Source: Nemertoderma westbladi
Lineage: Eukaryota > Xenacoelomorpha > Nemertodermatida > Nemertodermatidae
DNA length: 32,228 nt
Direction of reading: 5' to 3'
Assembly (NCBI GenBank): GCA_032718475.1
Contig: JAUCBJ010001265.1
Coordinates: 1 to 32,228 of the forward strand
The position numbers were made by a program, and so were the translations under genes. Within the stretch, counting starts at the first letter, position 1; each line of letters opens with the position of its first letter. The notes below the pieces were generated by a model. It was not told the origin of the DNA. It worked only from the letters and a program-made list of their open reading frames with translations, and did not search any database. Below are positions 29,350 to 32,228 of the stretch, piece after piece.

Positions 29350-31872
29350 ATGCAGAAATGGGATGGGATGGCTTCTCAGATTTATGATTTAAAAGATTGT
29401 ATTGGGAACATTTTGCTTGTTGATACTCTAGAGGATGTAACATACTTTGGCTCCATAACGGCTGTTGATGTCGAAACCGACAGCGAAAGCGTCTCTCTAA
29501 AAGATGTTGTTCTGCTACACAAAAACTGCAAACAAGAGCGACTATGCGAAGCCCGCAGTTTTAGCAACAACGAATTGGTGGGTCTTCAACTAATCGCGCC
29601 CGGCAGTCGCGAGTGGTTGAATCTAAAGCTCGATGATTACCGATCCCTCCAAGAGGTGCCACCTTCCGTAACTGACGAGTCTCACTTCCACACATCCGGT
29701 TACAACAACGTTTATTCCGATGTTCTACCACCGTCGCAAGGCAAAGGATTATCGAAGCATCGCTACTCATCTTTAACTAAAACCAAACCCATTAATCCGA
29801 CGGGTTTTTACACCTCTAGGAATCAATTTAGTAACTTACCAGCCTACGATAACAACCTTGTAGGTAATGTGATGAGACCTGTTACCGAAGTTTCCAAACT
29901 TGGTACCAACGAGTCGGCAGTTTGGCCGAACAATTTTGGATATAAAAACGTTTCATCAGGGCGGCAAATTAGTTGGAGTACCGGTAACGGTTGTGTTGAC
30001 AGCTGGAACGCCGTTCTGTGCAACGGGGAACTCGGGACAAACGCAACAAAGAGTAAAAACCTATTGAACCCGAAAGCGAACGAATATATCCCTTCCAGTT
30101 CCAACGTGGCGTTTCTCGAATCTCGAAGCGTTTCTAATAGAAAGTCAGTAAATACTGGAGAAATTCGAGTTAACGAAATTGACGATTCTTTCTTTTTATG
30201 CCTCCAGGAACTTTTAGGTGAGTCGGAAATCGGTTTATCTGTTACCCCGGTTTCGTCGGGGTCGGTTTCCCTCATCGCGCTATCGAACCAGTCCGGCGGC
30301 CTTTATGAGTTCGATATATCCCGGTTGGGTCGAGCCGCGTTCGAACTCGGTATACAGGAGGTTTTAGAGTCGGACCGGGTTGCCAAGGTGGTCCACGGCT
30401 CTCGAGATCTCGCGAAGCGTTTACGCGATCGTTACGGCGTCCAACTCGCCGCGGTCTTCGACACGCAACTCGCCGACTCTTTCGTCACGAGATCCGCAGT
30501 GCCGCGCTCGGTAGACGAGGTTCTCGCATCGGTTGGGTTAATCGCGGCAGATTCACCTGAAACTAAATTGTTACTCGAATTAAAAGTTCGTCTTATAAGG
30601 AAGTTGTTACCGAGTTTCTACGATGCGATTTCTCTTAGTTTGTCTTCCGTTGGTGACGATTCGTTTACTAACGAGTTACGAACTTTGTTAAGGGGCGACC
30701 GCGAGGAGACTCACTGGGGAGTAAACGACGATGAGGAATGCGTGGCAAATATTAGTCTTTCCTCGATGGCTCTCGGGTTACTCCGAGATCAGTCGGGTGG
30801 CCCCAAGGAGCAAGTGGCGATTTACAACTCGCCGCTGTCCACCGGACACAACCAACCACTCCGGACAGTGTCTCCCGGACACAACCAGCCACTCCGGACA
30901 GTGTCTCCCGGACACAACCAGCCACTCCGGACAGTGTCTCCCGGAAACAACCAGCCACTCCGGACAGTGTCTCCCGAGACGGGTAAAGTTTCATCGGATA
31001 ATTCCTTAATATCATTTTCGCCAGTGAGGGCTTCTCCGATCGGGGGTGATAAAGTATCTACTCTGCAAGGTAAAAAACTATCACTGCTCGATGACAATAA
31101 GGGAGTTGGAACTGATAAAGTAATTCCCTTTACATTCACGGGTGGCGTTCCTTTAACTGTAAACGACAGCCAATATCTAGTTAATTCTGCGGTACGACCG
31201 CGGAAACAACTCGAGGTTCCCTCGACCGCCAACGGCTCACCGAGGTCCCATCGCAACTCATCCAAGCCGCACTCTTCGCCGACTCAGAAGGTCGGCGTCT
31301 CCGGCTACGCCAGGAAACCGAACGCCAAGAAATCCAAACTAAAACTCCGCGACTTGGCGCAGAACGTCGAACGCGAAGCTGACCAACGCGAAACCACGGC
31401 CACTCGACAGATTACGAAACCCGTTGCTCAACAACCCAAGATCAACCACTTCTCCTACTCGCAAACGGTAAAGCGGGGAACCGCTCATGAGAAAGTTCCT
31501 AGTGAGGGACGCTGGGAGGAATTGTTGTTACCTAATGGAAACTTGCCCACCGAGTCCCGAGAGAATGGCGTCCTTTCGGATAGCGAATTGTTCGATTTCG
31601 ATGACTTCGATATCGATTTAGGTAGTAAAGCGTCGATTAGCGACTTCCCGATCGTGAACTCTGAGATTCCCCGTGGTCTAGGTCGTGGTGTCACTGGTTG
31701 GGGTGGCGGTGGCCGTGGCGACGGGCCGGGAAGGTTTATAAACCACAAGCAACTGTCCGTGGCCATTCCTCCCGCGCGTTCCGACCGACTCCGATTGGTA
31801 ATGCCGGACCCGGAAACTCCGACAGATTGCGGGTTAACCCCGGATGAACTGCCTTCTGGCCCGTTTATGTAG
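29350..31872 (+). CDS. EXD1: EXD1-like protein (Lsm-like plus inactive 3'-5' exonuclease domain)
   Basis: A single open frame of 840 codons. An in-frame stop lies at 29242; the first ATG is 29350, and 29368 has a stronger initiation context. Residues ~13-80 form an Lsm-like domain (DCIGNILLVDTLEDV...VSLKDVVLLH). Residues ~273-450 resemble the DEDD exonuclease domain of EXD1: YEFDISRLGRAAF, AKVVHGSRDLAKRL and VFDTQLADSF match the mammalian order. The Asp expected after His-349 is Gly-350, so nuclease activity is unlikely. Mouse EXD1 is an inactive RNase that, with TDRD12, supports piRNA biogenesis on cytoplasmic granules. Residues 499-542 are four GHNQPLRTVSP repeats, and ~775-795 is RG/G-rich. 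The ortholog call is good; the role here is inferred. Confidence 0.8.
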   Translation: MQKWDGMASQIYDLKDCIGNILLVDTLEDVTYFGSITAVDVETDSESVSLKDVVLLHKNCKQERLCEARSFSNNELVGLQLIAPGSREWLNLKLDDYRSLQEVPPSVTDESHFHTSGYNNVYSDVLPPSQGKGLSKHRYSSLTKTKPINPTGFYTSRNQFSNLPAYDNNLVGNVMRPVTEVSKLGTNESAVWPNNFGYKNVSSGRQISWSTGNGCVDSWNAVLCNGELGTNATKSKNLLNPKANEYIPSSSNVAFLESRSVSNRKSVNTGEIRVNEIDDSFFLCLQELLGESEIGLSVTPVSSGSVSLIALSNQSGGLYEFDISRLGRAAFELGIQEVLESDRVAKVVHGSRDLAKRLRDRYGVQLAAVFDTQLADSFVTRSAVPRSVDEVLASVGLIAADSPETKLLLELKVRLIRKLLPSFYDAISLSLSSVGDDSFTNELRTLLRGDREETHWGVNDDEECVANISLSSMALGLLRDQSGGPKEQVAIYNSPLSTGHNQPLRTVSPGHNQPLRTVSPGHNQPLRTVSPGNNQPLRTVSPETGKVSSDNSLISFSPVRASPIGGDKVSTLQGKKLSLLDDNKGVGTDKVIPFTFTGGVPLTVNDSQYLVNSAVRPRKQLEVPSTANGSPRSHRNSSKPHSSPTQKVGVSGYARKPNAKKSKLKLRDLAQNVEREADQRETTATRQITKPVAQQPKINHFSYSQTVKRGTAHEKVPSEGRWEELLLPNGNLPTESRENGVLSDSELFDFDDFDIDLGSKASISDFPIVNSEIPRGLGRGVTGWGGGGRGDGPGRFINHKQLSVAIPPARSDRLRLVMPDPETPTDCGLTPDELPSGPFM
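30844..30975 (+). repeat. 33-bp coding minisatellite, four copies
   Basis: Four tandem 33-base units starting at 30844, 30877, 30910 and 30943 encode G-H/N-N-Q-P-L-R-T-V-S-P. They differ by only one or two bases, so expansion is recent. They lie in the low-complexity linker of the EXD1-like protein, and copy number probably varies between individuals. Confidence 0.92.
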
Positions 31873-31990
31873 TAATGCTCAGTAGTATTTATCCCTGCAT
31901 GCAGTGTGTATTCTAGGAGTTTATTTTGTATTCGGTAATGCGGCGACCTACATGTACATGAATACAGTGATCTGATACACCTTTATAAAC

Positions 31991-31996
31991 AATAAA
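31991..31996 (+). terminator. Poly(A) signal AATAAA for the EXD1-like gene
   Basis: AATAAA lies 119 bases after the stop codon, a normal position for an animal 3' UTR. No genomic A-tract follows, which argues against the gene being a recent processed retrocopy. Confidence 0.55.
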
Positions 31997-32073
31997 CTTT
32001 CACCAATAGACACCAGACAGAGATGTACATGACTAAAAATAATGGTGTATTACATGTGAAATAGCAACATCCC

Positions 32074-32228
32074 CAGAGGCGTACCAAGGTTTCTGGCGCC
32101 GTTTGACAAGCATTGATTCTGCCCCCACCCCCAGAGCTGGACACGGGCCGGGCGGGCAGGGCTTGGGCCGCATTCTAAATATTGGAAAGACTGCTATTGG
32201 CTAAAACACAAATATATGAAAATTTTTA
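32074..32228. mobile_element. Possible DNA-transposon end, cut by the window edge
   Basis: The phrase 'cagaggcgtaccaagg' followed by GC-rich DNA resembles terminal sequences of hAT-type elements (CAGAGGCGTA...). The other end is outside the window, so this rests on the motif alone. Confidence 0.3.

Noticed and set aside
30752-31265. Minus-strand frames with repeated R-E-T-L-S-G-V-A-G-C
   Set aside because: They are antisense to the 33-bp coding minisatellite of the EXD1-like gene; the sense frame is far longer and has recognised domains.

Overview
The window looks like nuclear DNA of an invertebrate animal. Spliced genes with canonical GT/AG introns sit in AT-rich non-coding DNA that is dominated by transposable elements. 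The elements are non-LTR retrotransposons of several kinds, long-hairpin (foldback) DNA elements, a 54-bp satellite and degenerate minisatellites. I see no bacterial operon structure, tRNA or rRNA gene. The sequence alone does not let me name the phylum; the mixture would fit a tunicate, cnidarian, mollusc or similar animal.

Left part (1-9,700): a stack of nested insertions. A palindromic foldback element (called C here) is associated with a 5'-truncated APE-type LINE on the minus strand (element A). A is split by a second, related LINE on the plus strand (B1, 2531-4480), with a clean 9-bp target-site duplication. A decayed second copy of B (B2, minus strand) follows, and a short 3' piece (B3, plus strand) lies beyond it. 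Between and beside them are duplicated coding-like fragments of an unrecognised gene (D).

Middle (9,700-23,650): intergenic DNA holds a ~2-kb inverted-repeat element (F) and a decayed hammerhead-ribozyme motif. Then comes a four-exon gene of unknown function (13661-23646, 417 aa) in which every splice phase agrees. Its intron 2 carries a small foldback with C and G runs (E). Its ~6.9-kb intron 3 consists almost wholly of a 54-bp satellite array, split by a 5'-truncated retrotransposon. That element encodes a reverse transcriptase followed by a restriction-like endonuclease domain, open except for one in-frame TAG.

Right part (23,650-32,228): the relic 3' end of a CR1/L2-type LINE, a possible small membrane-protein exon (minus strand), and a third C palindrome. 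That palindrome contains a 1-kb non-autonomous element with TTA target duplications. Last is a single-exon gene for an EXD1-like protein (Lsm-like domain plus 3'-5' exonuclease fold). In mammals EXD1 is a catalytically dead member of the piRNA machinery that silences transposons. The copy here also lacks the expected catalytic aspartate at a key position, and carries an in-frame 33-bp minisatellite and a C-terminal RG-rich patch.

The two genes best supported as functional host genes are the four-exon gene and the EXD1-like gene. Nearly everything else is mobile or repetitive DNA.
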